Source of the DNA: Yoonia vestfoldensis SKA53
GTDB taxonomy: Bacteria > Pseudomonadota > Alphaproteobacteria > Rhodobacterales > Rhodobacteraceae
Direction of reading: 5' to 3'
DNA length: 64,000 nucleotides
Assembly: GCF_000152785.1 (NCBI RefSeq)
Contig: NZ_CH672414.1
Span: forward strand, 1,738,639 to 1,802,638
The notes under the pieces were generated by a model that had not been told where the DNA came from, searched no databases, and saw only the letters and a program-made list of their open reading frames with translations. Below, piece after piece: positions 27,952 through 38,885 of the stretch (the first letter of the stretch is position 1; every line of letters starts with the position of its first letter). A program made the position numbers and the translations under genes.

Positions 27952-28863
27952 ATGCTGATTTCCCGTCGTCAGGCCCTGCTGTCAGGGGCTGCCCTGCCAT
28001 TGGCTGCGGCTGCCCCGTCGCTGGTGCAGGCACAGGCCGCCACCGCCAGCCTGCCCACGCACCGCGATTTTACGCTGGGCGATTTCCGGGTGACCACCCT
28101 GTTGTCCGGCAGCCGCCGTGTCGAAAACCCGCAAGGCATTTTTGGCATGAACGTTGATGCCGATACCTTTGCCGCCGTCAGCGCCGAAAACTTCATTCCA
28201 ACCGATGCCGCGCAGTTCTTTTTCACGCCCACCGTGCTGGACACCGGATCAGAGGTCATCCTGTTCGACACCGGCAACGATGCCGCCGGAATCACCGCCG
28301 CACTGGCCGGTGCCGGTTACACAACCGACCAGATCACCCATGTTGTCCTGACCCATATGCATGGCGACCATATCGGCGGTCTGACCGATGAAAGCGGCGC
28401 GGAAACATTCGCCAATGCCGCCTATGTCACGGGTCAGGTGGAATACGACCATTGGGCCGGTGCCGAAAACGAAGGGTTCAATGCCAAGGTTCGCCCGCTG
28501 GCCGAAAAGATGTCGTTTCTTGAGGATGGTGACGCCGTGCGCGGCGGCGTGACCGCAATGGCCGCCTTTGGCCATACGCCCGGCCATATGGGGTACATGC
28601 TGGAAAGCGGCGGATCACAGCTGTTCTTGATGGCAGATACCGCCAACCACTATGTCTGGTCGCTGGCCTATCCCGATTGGGAAGTCCGCTTTGATATGGA
28701 CAAACAATCCGCCGCTGCGACCCGCCGTCGTGTGATGGGGATGGCCGCTGCCGACCGGATCCCACTGATCGGCTATCACATGCCGTTCCCGGGCCTTGGC
28801 TTTATCGACACCCGCGCGGATGACACGTTCCATTTCGTGCCGCATTCCTATCAGCTGATCTGA
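27952..28863 (+). CDS. Tat-exported metallo-beta-lactamase-fold hydrolase
   Basis: A 303-residue protein. The N-terminus has a twin-arginine signal (ISRRQALLSGAALPLAAAAPSLVQAQA), placing the folded, probably di-zinc enzyme in the periplasm. The metal motif HMHGDH is at 135-140 (His135, His137, Asp139, His140), with GHTPGH further on. AAGGAAGG lies 8 nt before ATG 27952. The fold includes lactonases that cleave acyl-homoserine lactones, phosphodiesterases and sulfatases. Nothing in the sequence decides which. It is convergent with nadE, the two stop codons abutting as TGATCA. Confidence 0.88.
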   Translation: MLISRRQALLSGAALPLAAAAPSLVQAQAATASLPTHRDFTLGDFRVTTLLSGSRRVENPQGIFGMNVDADTFAAVSAENFIPTDAAQFFFTPTVLDTGSEVILFDTGNDAAGITAALAGAGYTTDQITHVVLTHMHGDHIGGLTDESGAETFANAAYVTGQVEYDHWAGAENEGFNAKVRPLAEKMSFLEDGDAVRGGVTAMAAFGHTPGHMGYMLESGGSQLFLMADTANHYVWSLAYPDWEVRFDMDKQSAAATRRRVMGMAAADRIPLIGYHMPFPGLGFIDTRADDTFHFVPHSYQLI

Positions 28864-30525
28864 TCAGCTAGGATCGCGCCAGCGGTTGACGATCGGATAC
28901 CGCCGGTCCAGCCAGAAGGCGCGATCCGACAACCGCACGCCGGGGGCCGCCTGAAAGCGTTTGTATTCGCTGATATAGACCAGATGTTCGATCTTTTTGA
29001 CGGTGGCGCGGTCATAACCCGCCGCGACGCAATCAGCGACCGAGGCGTCACCGTCCACCAGCATGGCCAAAATACCATCCAGCACGTCATAAGGCGGCAG
29101 GCTGTCGTCGTCGCGCTGGTCGGGGCGCAGTTCGGCTGATGGTGGCTTGTCGATGATCGCGGGCGGGATCACCTGCCCCGCCGGCCCCTGCATCCAGTCG
29201 CGGTGATGGGCGTTGCGCCAGCGGCAGATGTCAAAAACACGGGTTTTATACATGTCTTTGATCGGGTTATAGCCGCCGGCCATATCGCCATAGATCGTGG
29301 CATAGCCCACCGCGACCTCGGATTTGTTGCCGGTGGTCAGCAGCATTTCACCAAACTTGTTGGATTGCGCCATCAACAGCAGGCCACGGATGCGGGACTG
29401 GATGTTTTCCTCGGTCAGATCGGCAGGCATGTCGCCAAACAGCGGCGCGAGCGCCTCGGTCACGGCGGCGCGCGGGCCTGCTATGCTGACGGTGTCATAG
29501 CGACAGCCCAGCGCGCGCGCGGCAGCGGCGGCATCATCCAGCGACGCCTGCGACGTATATTCCGACGGCAGCATGACGCAGCGCACCTGATCCGCCCCCA
29601 GCGCATCAACGGCGATGGCGGCGACGATGGCGGAATCAATCCCGCCTGACAGGCCCAACAGGACCTTGCCGAAACCGGTCTTGCGCAGGTAATCGCGCAA
29701 CGCCTCGACCATAGCGCGGTAATCTTGTTCCAGATCGTCAGGCAACAGCGCCTTGGGACCATCAAGCGTGACCCAACCTTGATCGGTTTCCTGAAAATCC
29801 ACATGTGTGATCGCCGCGTCAAAGACGGGCAATTGCACGGCCAGCTTGCCACCACGGTTCAGCACGAACGACCCACCGTCGAACATCTGATCATCCTGCC
29901 CACCGATCATATTCAGATAGACCAGCGGCACATCGTTTTCCACGACGCGCGCAATCATCGTTTGCAACCGGATCGGGAACTTGTCACGGAAATAGGGCGA
30001 TCCGTTCGGCACAACGAGTATCTGCGCCCCGCTTTCGACCATGGTTTCGCAGACATCGGGGGACCAGGCATCCTCGCAGATCGGCGTGCCGATGCGCGGA
30101 CCACCCGCCAGCGTGACCGGGCCAGAGATAGCGGCGCTATTGAACAGACGCACTTCGTCGAAGACGTTGAAATTAGGCAGGAAATGTTTGCGAAACCGCG
30201 CCGTGATCTTGCCCCCGGCCAGATAGACGTAACAATTATAAAGATTGTCATCCTCGACCATCGGCAGGCCGATCCCCAGCACTGGCCCATCCGCGCAGGC
30301 CCGCGCCAAAGCATCAAGCCGGCTCGCGGCATCGGCGACAAAAGCCGGTTTGCGCACCAGATCCTGCGTCTGATAGCCTGTCAGAAACATTTCCGGCAGC
30401 ACCACCAGATCGGCGCCCGCCGCCTTGCCTTCCGCCCATGCCTGCGCCGCCAGCGCCGCATTGCCCGCCAGATCGCCCAATGTGGGATTAAGCTGTGCCA
30501 TGGTCAGGCGAAAGATGCGTGTCAT
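28864..30525 (-). CDS. nadE: Glutamine-dependent NAD+ synthetase
   Basis: Final step of NAD synthesis: amidation of deamido-NAD using glutamine-derived ammonia. The protein has 553 residues. The N-terminal nitrilase-type glutaminase domain has a full triad of Glu45 (LPEMFLTGYQ), Lys113 (RKHFLPNFNVF) and Cys150 (TPICEDAWS). The C-terminal synthetase domain has the ATP pyrophosphatase loop LSGGIDSA at about 292-299. ATG 30525 gives the normal start MTRIFRLTMAQLNPTLGD, and the frame upstream is not conserved in character. The gene appears monocistronic, with a 149-bp gap to the divergent MORN gene. Confidence 0.95.
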   Translation of the reverse strand: MTRIFRLTMAQLNPTLGDLAGNAALAAQAWAEGKAAGADLVVLPEMFLTGYQTQDLVRKPAFVADAASRLDALARACADGPVLGIGLPMVEDDNLYNCYVYLAGGKITARFRKHFLPNFNVFDEVRLFNSAAISGPVTLAGGPRIGTPICEDAWSPDVCETMVESGAQILVVPNGSPYFRDKFPIRLQTMIARVVENDVPLVYLNMIGGQDDQMFDGGSFVLNRGGKLAVQLPVFDAAITHVDFQETDQGWVTLDGPKALLPDDLEQDYRAMVEALRDYLRKTGFGKVLLGLSGGIDSAIVAAIAVDALGADQVRCVMLPSEYTSQASLDDAAAAARALGCRYDTVSIAGPRAAVTEALAPLFGDMPADLTEENIQSRIRGLLLMAQSNKFGEMLLTTGNKSEVAVGYATIYGDMAGGYNPIKDMYKTRVFDICRWRNAHHRDWMQGPAGQVIPPAIIDKPPSAELRPDQRDDDSLPPYDVLDGILAMLVDGDASVADCVAAGYDRATVKKIEHLVYISEYKRFQAAPGVRLSDRAFWLDRRYPIVNRWRDPS

Positions 30526-30674
30526 AGTTTTGTCCCAATATGCTGAAACTGATGTAGCAGAACCGAGCGCGGGGGAAAGACCAATGGCGACATTCACCGC
30601 TGCTACCGTCTTGCACGTTGTCAGGTGGCAGTAGCTCTTTTAAGCTGTGCCAACCTTAGGGATCGGAGACGAGG

Positions 30675-32084
30675 ATGAAGATGTTTGGTTTACCTCAGGG
30701 GATCGCCACGACCCTTTTGATTGCAGGGTTCGCTGCCAGCGCACAGGCGCAGGACATCCAGACAAAGCAATATGACGACGGTGGCGTTTACGAAGGCACC
30801 TTTGTCGATGGCCTGCAGGACGGTACCGGCACCTATCGGTTGCCAAATGGATATGAATATTCCGGCGATTGGGTTGCGGGCGAAATTCGTGGCCAGGGCA
30901 TCGCGCGCTTTCCCAACGGATCGGTCTATGAAGGTAGCTTTGCTGCGGGTAAGCCCGAGGGCCAGGGCAAGATCACCTTTGCCGACGGCGGTACTTTTGA
31001 GGGTGACTGGGTCGATGGCACTATCACCGGCACCGGCGTGGCCGAATATGCCAATGGTGTCGTCTATCAAGGCGAATTCCGCAATGCGATGCATCATGGG
31101 ATCGGTATCATGACCGGCCCTGGCGGCTATTCCTACGAAGGCGAATGGATCAACGGCATCAAGGAAGGCGAAGGCCGCATCACCTATCCCGATGGTGCGC
31201 TTTACCAAGGCAGCCTGCGCGCAGGTGAACGCGATGGCACTGGCACGCTGACCATGGCCGACGGTCTGGTCTATACCGGCGACTGGGTCGCAGGCCAGAT
31301 CGAGGGGACCGGCACGCTGACCCAACCCAATGGCGATATCTACGAAGGTGCTTTGGTTGCTGGCCGCCGCGAAGGTCAGGGCCGCATCACCTATGCCAAT
31401 GGCGACACCTATGAGGGCAGCTTCATGAGCGACCGGCGCGAAGGTGCAGGCACGTTCCAAGGTGCAGATGGTTACGTCTATACCGGTGAATGGGCGGCCG
31501 GTCAGATGTCCGGCATGGGCGAGGTCACCTATCCCGACGGGTCGGTCTATGTCGGCAGTTTTGCAAATGATCTGGCCGATGGCACCGGCAAAATCACTTA
31601 TCCTGACGGGTCAACCTATGAAGGCACATGGGTCGCTGGCGTGATCAGTGGCAAGGGCATTGCGACCTATGCCAACGGTCTGGTCTATGACGGCGAATTC
31701 CTGAACGCCCAGAACCACGGCCAAGGCAAGATGACCTATGCCGACGGCTATATCTACGAAGGCGCATGGGCCGAAGGCCAGCGCAACGGCATTGGCCGCG
31801 CGACCTATGCCGATGGCACGATTTATGTCGGCGAGTTCGTCGATGGCCAGCGCAGCGGCCAAGGCGAAATCACCCTGCCCGACGGGTTCATCTATGCCGG
31901 TGCGTGGCAGGACGGTGAGATCAGCGGCTATGGCATCGCGACCTATGCCAATGGCGATGTCTACGAAGGCAATTTCCTGCGCGGCCGCCGCGAAGGTGAC
32001 GGCACGATGCGCTATGCGACAGGGCAGCAAAGCACCGGTTTGTGGTCGGACGGGGCGTTTGTGTCGCAAACAGCGGGCGAGTGA
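30675..32084 (+). CDS. Exported MORN-repeat protein with 18 repeats
   Basis: A 469-residue protein with a Sec signal peptide (MKMFGLPQGIATTLLIAGFAASAQAQ). From residue 39 it carries 18 consecutive 23-residue MORN repeats of the type Y-x-G-x-[WFL]-x6-G-x-G-x4-x2-G, then one degenerate unit (TGLWSDG). Repeats alternate between Phe/Leu and Trp at position 5, and repeats 1-9 resemble 10-18 in register, suggesting duplication of a nine-repeat block. It should be an extended beta-sheet rod in the periplasm or on the outer surface. In bacteria such repeats are often linked to membrane or envelope binding. The function is unknown. Confidence 0.9.
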   Translation: MKMFGLPQGIATTLLIAGFAASAQAQDIQTKQYDDGGVYEGTFVDGLQDGTGTYRLPNGYEYSGDWVAGEIRGQGIARFPNGSVYEGSFAAGKPEGQGKITFADGGTFEGDWVDGTITGTGVAEYANGVVYQGEFRNAMHHGIGIMTGPGGYSYEGEWINGIKEGEGRITYPDGALYQGSLRAGERDGTGTLTMADGLVYTGDWVAGQIEGTGTLTQPNGDIYEGALVAGRREGQGRITYANGDTYEGSFMSDRREGAGTFQGADGYVYTGEWAAGQMSGMGEVTYPDGSVYVGSFANDLADGTGKITYPDGSTYEGTWVAGVISGKGIATYANGLVYDGEFLNAQNHGQGKMTYADGYIYEGAWAEGQRNGIGRATYADGTIYVGEFVDGQRSGQGEITLPDGFIYAGAWQDGEISGYGIATYANGDVYEGNFLRGRREGDGTMRYATGQQSTGLWSDGAFVSQTAGE

Positions 32085-32095
32085 CCCAAGCGCAT

Positions 32096-33622
32096 TTATA
32101 CAGGCGCGCCCGCGTCCATCCGCGACAAGAAATCCGCCGCCTCTGACAGCACCTGATGACGGCGGGCAGGGTCCATCTTGTCCCATACGGCGTACATCTG
32201 GCCCATCCGCGGATTGCCTTTGAAACGGTCGCGGTGGCGGTCGAGGAAATGCCAGTAGAGCAGGTTGAACGGACAGGCATCCGCGCCGGTCTTGTCCTGC
32301 ACGCGGTAGGCGCAGCTGCCGCAATAATCCGACATCTTGTGAATGTAATTGCCAGACGAGATATAGGGTTTCGATGCGATGATCCCGCCATCGGCAAACA
32401 GGCTCATCCCGATGACATTGGGCGCCTCGACCCATTCATAGGCATCGGCATAAACCGCCAGATACCATTCATGCACCGCTGCCGGGGCGATCCCCGCCAG
32501 CAGCGCAAAATTGCCGGTAACCATCAGGCGCTGGATATGGTGGGCATAGGCGTCGGTCTTGGTCTGGTCCACCGCCTTGGCGATGCAGTTCATCTTGGTG
32601 GGTGCACCCCAGTACATCGCGGGCAGCTGTCGGGTGTGGCCCAGCGCGTTGCGGCTGACATAATCCGGCCCTTCGCGGAAATAGATACCGCGCACATATT
32701 CGCGCCAACCAATGATCTGGCGGATGAACCCTTCGACCGCGTTCAGCGGTGCGTGGCCCGCGCGATAGGCCGCCTCTGCGGCCTGACAGACCTCCAGCGG
32801 GTCCAGCAGGCCTGCGTTCAGATATAACCCGACAATCCCGTGATACAGGAACTTGTGGTCGTTCAGCATTGCATCCTGATAATCGCCGAACTTGGGCAAC
32901 CCGCCCTTGATCCAATGCGCGAGATGCTGGCGGGCCTGGCCTGTGTCGGTGGCAAACCAGAACGGGCGCAGATCGCCGAAATTGTTGCCAAAGCGGCGCG
33001 CGACCAGATCAAGCACCTCTTCGACCACCGCGTCGGGGGTGAACTGCAGCGGCCCTGCGTAATCCACGCTGTCGGGGGCCGGTTTGCGGTTGTCATGGTC
33101 GTAATTCCACTTGCCGCCCTCAGGCTGGTCGCCATCCATCAGAATGCCCGTCTTGCGGCGCATATCGCGGTAGAAATATTCCATCCGCAATTGTTTGCGC
33201 CCCTCGGCCCAAGCATCGAAATCCGCGTGAGACGCGATAAACCGGTCATCGGGCAATGAATGGGATTGCAGCGGCATATCCCCCAGCGCCGCGATCAGCC
33301 GCCATTCGCCAGGTTCAGTATAGACGACACCCGCCGCCTTATGTTCGCTGGAACGCCGGATCAACTCGCCCGTGATCGAGCCTGTGTTGTCGGGATCATC
33401 CAGCCGCGTATAGGCGACCTGCCAGCCATCCGCGCGCAGCCGGTCCGCGAATTTGCGCATCGCGGCGAAAAGAAACGCGATCTTCTTGGGGTGATGCGGG
33501 ACATATGATGCCTCATCCGCAACCTCGGCCATGACCACGACATCGTTGGCCTTGTCGCATTTGCGCAGGGCCGACAGATTGGGCGACAGCTGGTCGCCCA
33601 GAACAAGAACCAGCCTCACCAC
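32096..33622 (-). CDS. Cryptochrome/photolyase-related protein of the FeS-BCP class, probable (6-4) photolyase
   Basis: A 508-residue flavoprotein of the photolyase-related family, opening MVRLVLVLGDQLSPNLSAL. Four cysteines in the C-terminal FAD domain, Cys346, Cys434, Cys437 and Cys450 (NCIAKA, DYCGSC, ADACPF), match the [4Fe-4S] ligand pattern of bacterial FeS-type (6-4) photolyases such as PhrB. It uses light to repair UV lesions in DNA, binding FAD and probably a lumazine-type antenna. The stop lies 12 bp from the convergent MORN gene. Its start overlaps the end of the SDR gene by 7 nt, so the two are one transcript. Confidence 0.92.
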   Translation of the reverse strand: MVRLVLVLGDQLSPNLSALRKCDKANDVVVMAEVADEASYVPHHPKKIAFLFAAMRKFADRLRADGWQVAYTRLDDPDNTGSITGELIRRSSEHKAAGVVYTEPGEWRLIAALGDMPLQSHSLPDDRFIASHADFDAWAEGRKQLRMEYFYRDMRRKTGILMDGDQPEGGKWNYDHDNRKPAPDSVDYAGPLQFTPDAVVEEVLDLVARRFGNNFGDLRPFWFATDTGQARQHLAHWIKGGLPKFGDYQDAMLNDHKFLYHGIVGLYLNAGLLDPLEVCQAAEAAYRAGHAPLNAVEGFIRQIIGWREYVRGIYFREGPDYVSRNALGHTRQLPAMYWGAPTKMNCIAKAVDQTKTDAYAHHIQRLMVTGNFALLAGIAPAAVHEWYLAVYADAYEWVEAPNVIGMSLFADGGIIASKPYISSGNYIHKMSDYCGSCAYRVQDKTGADACPFNLLYWHFLDRHRDRFKGNPRMGQMYAVWDKMDPARRHQVLSEAADFLSRMDAGAPV

Positions 33623-34281
33623 GGCACCTCGGCACCGGCATAGTCGAAAAACCGCCCCGTCTGCGCCGGTGTCAGCCCGTCAATGACCGCCAGCAGATGC
33701 GCCGCCGCGTCGGGTGCGGGCATGGTCTTATGACGGCCCGCATAATTTGCGGTAAACGGCGTCTCCACCGTGCCGGGGTGCAGCGCCACGCAAGCGGCCT
33801 GTTTGTGCGACCGCCCCAATTCGATCGCGGCCCCGCGGATGATCTGGTTCAACGCGGCCTTGGACGCGCGATAGGCATGCCAGCCGCCGATCTGGTTGTC
33901 GCCGATGGACCCCACGCGGGCGGACAGGATGGCTGCCACGGCAGGCCCATCCTTGGCCAACAATCGCGGCATATGTCGCAGAACCAACGCAGGACCAATC
34001 GTGTTGACCGCCAGAACCTGCGCCATGCTCTGCGCGTCGATCGCCGATAGCGCCTTTTCCGGCCCACTGCCCTGTGGCGCCAGAATACCGACCGCCACAA
34101 AGACCAGATCAAACGGGCCGTGCAGCGCACCCAGGTGCCGGTCAACGGATGAAGGATCGGTCACGTCAAACCCGTCAGCACGGCGCGACAGACGCGTCAC
34201 CGCGACACCGCAACGTTCCAGTTCCAGCGCCACGGCCGCGCCGATGCCGCCAGAGGCGCCGATGATCAATGCATTTTTCAT
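33616..34281 (-). CDS. Short-chain dehydrogenase/reductase family protein
   Basis: A 221-residue Rossmann-fold SDR with the nucleotide-binding motif GASGGIGAAVALELE (about 8-22), the catalytic YRASK (Tyr-x3-Lys) near residue 145, and a Ser (SARVGSIGDN) upstream of it. The C-terminal HPGTVETPFTANY segment fits the CsgA/C-factor-like branch. The substrate is unknown. It lies directly upstream of the photolyase gene with a 7-nt overlap, a pairing that suggests a role in light or oxidative stress rather than central metabolism, but this is inference from position only. Confidence 0.9.
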   Translation of the reverse strand: MKNALIIGASGGIGAAVALELERCGVAVTRLSRRADGFDVTDPSSVDRHLGALHGPFDLVFVAVGILAPQGSGPEKALSAIDAQSMAQVLAVNTIGPALVLRHMPRLLAKDGPAVAAILSARVGSIGDNQIGGWHAYRASKAALNQIIRGAAIELGRSHKQAACVALHPGTVETPFTANYAGRHKTMPAPDAAAHLLAVIDGLTPAQTGRFFDYAGAEVPW

Positions 34282-34357
34282 ACTGATCAGGATAGGACGC
34301 CCGCCATGCGCGACCAGCCCCCATCCTCGCTTTGTTCCAAATACTCACTTTATCGGC

Positions 34358-34385
34358 TTTTCAACAGGCACAGGATTTGTATAGT
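34358..34385 (+). promoter_or_regulatory. Candidate promoter of the leuA leader
   Basis: TTTTCA (34358-34363) and TATAGT (34380-34385) are separated by 16 nt. The second box lies 6 nt before the ATG of the leader peptide, so transcription would start at or next to that ATG and the leader peptide would be translated from a leaderless mRNA. Confidence 0.45.
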
Positions 34386-34391
34386 CCCCCT

Positions 34392-34454
34392 ATGATCACC
34401 ATGGCACAGACATCCGGCACTGTCCCCGCCCTGCTACTTCTTAGCAGCGCCTGA
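34392..34454 (+). CDS. Leucine-rich leader peptide upstream of leuA
   Basis: A 20-codon open frame (MITMAQTSGT...ALLLLSSA) with four consecutive leucine codons, CTG-CTA-CTT-CTT, just before the stop at 34452. CTA and CTT are rarely used in the surrounding genes, as expected for a sensor of charged tRNA-Leu. It ends 69 nt before leuA, the first committed enzyme of leucine synthesis, with overlapping hairpins between. There is no good ribosome binding site, consistent with leaderless translation. A second ATG at codon 4 is an alternative start. Position and composition match amino-acid attenuator leaders. I did not identify a homologous Rfam model. Confidence 0.72.
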   Translation: MITMAQTSGTVPALLLLSSA

Positions 34455-34495
34455 GCGTGCCTGTCGGCGCGACCGCTCGGATGGGACAGCGCCGA
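34447..34495 (+). promoter_or_regulatory. Mutually exclusive hairpins between leader peptide and leuA
   Basis: Segment 2 (TCGGCGC, 34464-34470) can pair either with GCGCC at 34447-34451, over the end of the leader peptide, or with GCGCCGA at 34489-34495. A ribosome stalled on the leucine codons would cover the first partner and favour the second pairing. This is the logic of an attenuator, but I see no T run before leuA. The control may thus act on translation or Rho rather than by intrinsic termination. Confidence 0.5.
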
Positions 34496-34523
34496 TACTG
34501 CCAAAGATCAAAGGAATAGTGAC

Positions 34524-36080
<1,557 letters not shown>

Positions 36081-36105
36081 GCCAGACGACTCGGATGAAC
36101 GGCAC

Positions 36106-36133
36106 AGGCGGCCCCCACAAAGGGGCCGCCTGT
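36106..36133 (+). terminator. Rho-independent terminator of leuA
   Basis: Stem AGGCGGCCCC/GGGGCCGCCT around a short CACAAA loop, followed by GTTGCGTTT. It begins 25 nt after the stop codon. The T run is interrupted, but the stem is strong and perfectly paired. Confidence 0.85.
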
Positions 36134-36176
36134 TGCGTTTAATGGGACGAAAGCAGGGTACAGCCAGCAGGTATGT

Positions 36177-36232
36177 TGCAATATTATTATTAAAGACATT
36201 CTTTATGTCCATTTTATCTAAATAATATTGCA
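36177..36232. repeat. AT-rich nested inverted repeat upstream of mreB
   Basis: TGCAATATTATT (36177-36188) and AATAATATTGCA (36221-36232) are perfect 12-nt inverted repeats. Inside them GACAT/ATGTC (36195-36199, 36205-36209) forms a second small hairpin with a TCTTT loop. The 56-bp stretch is mostly A+T within a GC-rich chromosome. It sits between the leuA terminator and the mreB promoter region, 136 bp before the mreB start. Possible roles are a protein-binding operator or a DNA-bending site. I recognise no known motif. Confidence 0.75.
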
Positions 36233-36355
36233 TTAGTACAACTAGCGCCTTGCCGCCGTCATCGCAGAAACGGGGGCTTCTATCCCTGCGCGGCAGTCTT
36301 TATAACCTATTCAACCGGGCGCAGCGGGACGGCGCGGGAGAGTGATTTTGAATAG

Positions 36356-37405
<1,050 letters not shown>

Positions 37406-37429
37406 CTCCGGCCTAAGGACATCCGCCCC

Positions 37430-38353
37430 TTGGCACGCGACAATTCCAGTGAGACCTATATCACCCCCATCCGCAACCTGCTGGTGGGGGTGTTGGTCTT
37501 GGCGCTACTGGTTATCTTTGCGGTCTGGCGGATAGATAGCCCGCGCGTTGAACGGTTGCGGATGGCCGTGATCGACCGCGTGGTGCCATCGTTCGACTGG
37601 GTGATGGCTCCGATTAACGGCACCGCTAATCTGCTGGCCGATTTCCAAAGCTATCAGCGGCTGGCGGCCCAGAACCAGGATCTGCGCCGTGAATTGCAAC
37701 AGATGAAAGCCTGGCGCGAGGCCGCGCTCCAACTGGAACAAGAGAACGCGAAACTTCTTGACCTGAACAACGTGCGGATCGACCCAAAGCTGACCTTTGT
37801 CACAGGGGTGGTGATGACCGACAGCGGGTCGCCGTTCCGGCAATCTGTCCTGCTGAATGTCGGCGCGCGCGACGGGATCATTGATGGCTGGCCCACCATG
37901 GACGGGATCGGGCTGGCGGGCCGGATCGCGGGTGTGGGCCGCCAGACAAGCCGCGTGCTGTTGTTGACCGATACATCCAGCCGGATACCAATCACGATCC
38001 TGCCGTCAGGGCAGCGTGCGATCCTTGCCGGCGACAGTACTTCCAACCCGATCATCGAGTTTCTGGAGGACCGCGCTGTCGTGCGTCCGGGCGACAGTGT
38101 TGTGTCATCAGGCGATGGCGGTGTCTTTCCAGCCGATCTTTTGGTCGGGCAAGTGGCGCTGGGCACCGACAACCGGCTACGGGTCCGGTTGGCGGTCGAT
38201 TACCAGCGGCTGGAATTTCTGCGTGTCCTGCGCGCGCATCCGCATGAGGTGATCAACGATCCGGGCCGGCTTTTGACGCCGCTGCCAGAGATTTATGGCC
38301 CCTCCGCGCTCAGCCCCGCGGCACCGGCAACAGCCGAGGCCGCAGATGGCTGA
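37430..38353 (+). CDS. mreC: Rod shape-determining protein MreC (TTG start)
   Basis: A 307-residue bitopic membrane protein linking MreB to the periplasmic synthases. A short cytoplasmic tail is followed by a transmembrane helix (NLLVGVLVLALLVIFAVW, about 13-30), a coiled coil (about 70-105, LRRELQQMKAWREAALQLEQEN) and the MreC beta-barrel core. The start is a TTG at 37430, chosen because the sequence ARDNSSETYITPIRN matches the expected N-terminus and AAGGAC lies about 10 nt upstream. No ATG is available in the right place. It overlaps mreD by 8 nt. Confidence 0.94.
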   Translation: MARDNSSETYITPIRNLLVGVLVLALLVIFAVWRIDSPRVERLRMAVIDRVVPSFDWVMAPINGTANLLADFQSYQRLAAQNQDLRRELQQMKAWREAALQLEQENAKLLDLNNVRIDPKLTFVTGVVMTDSGSPFRQSVLLNVGARDGIIDGWPTMDGIGLAGRIAGVGRQTSRVLLLTDTSSRIPITILPSGQRAILAGDSTSNPIIEFLEDRAVVRPGDSVVSSGDGGVFPADLLVGQVALGTDNRLRVRLAVDYQRLEFLRVLRAHPHEVINDPGRLLTPLPEIYGPSALSPAAPATAEAADG

Positions 38354-38885
38354 CATCGCAGAGCCGACAATCTGGGCGCGCCGGGCGGTGTTCGTGCTGC
38401 TGGCCTGCATCATCATAATCACACAGCTCGTGCCACTGAACCTTGAACCGGTGGTATGGGCGGCGCCTGACCTGCTGCTGGCGATGACCTGCGTCTGGGT
38501 CGCGCGCAAGCCGGGCTATGTCCCTGTCTATATCGTGGCGGCAGTGTTTTTCGCCACTGATCTGCTGTTCCAGCGCCCACCTGGGCTGTGGGCAGCGCTG
38601 GTTGTGCTGCTGACCGAGGCAATCCGCACCCGACACCGCGAATTGCGCAGTATGTCATTCGCGGCGGAATGGGCCTTTGTGACGCTTGGGCTGGTCACGA
38701 TCACATTGGCGAACAGGATCGTGCTTGCTATTGTGATAATACCTTTGGCACCCTTGGGGCTGACGATGATGCAACTGGTTGGCACTGTGCTGATCTATCC
38801 GCTGGTGGTCTTTGTTGCCCGCTACCTGTTTGCTGTGGCCTATGCCGCCCCCGGCGACATGCGAAAGATTGGACAACGGACATGA
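38346..38885 (+). CDS. mreD: Rod shape-determining protein MreD
   Basis: A 179-residue integral membrane protein with about five transmembrane helices (for example FVLLACIIIITQLVPLNL and LVVFVARYLFAVAYAA). MreD bridges MreC and the SEDS/PBP2 synthase. ATG 38346 gives MADIAEPTIWARRAVF, and the frame further upstream lies within mreC and is not used. It is coupled on both sides, with an 8-nt overlap with mreC and a 4-nt overlap (ATGA) with mrdA. The family is poorly conserved in sequence, so the call rests on topology and gene order. Confidence 0.9.
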   Translation: MADIAEPTIWARRAVFVLLACIIIITQLVPLNLEPVVWAAPDLLLAMTCVWVARKPGYVPVYIVAAVFFATDLLFQRPPGLWAALVVLLTEAIRTRHRELRSMSFAAEWAFVTLGLVTITLANRIVLAIVIIPLAPLGLTMMQLVGTVLIYPLVVFVARYLFAVAYAAPGDMRKIGQRT

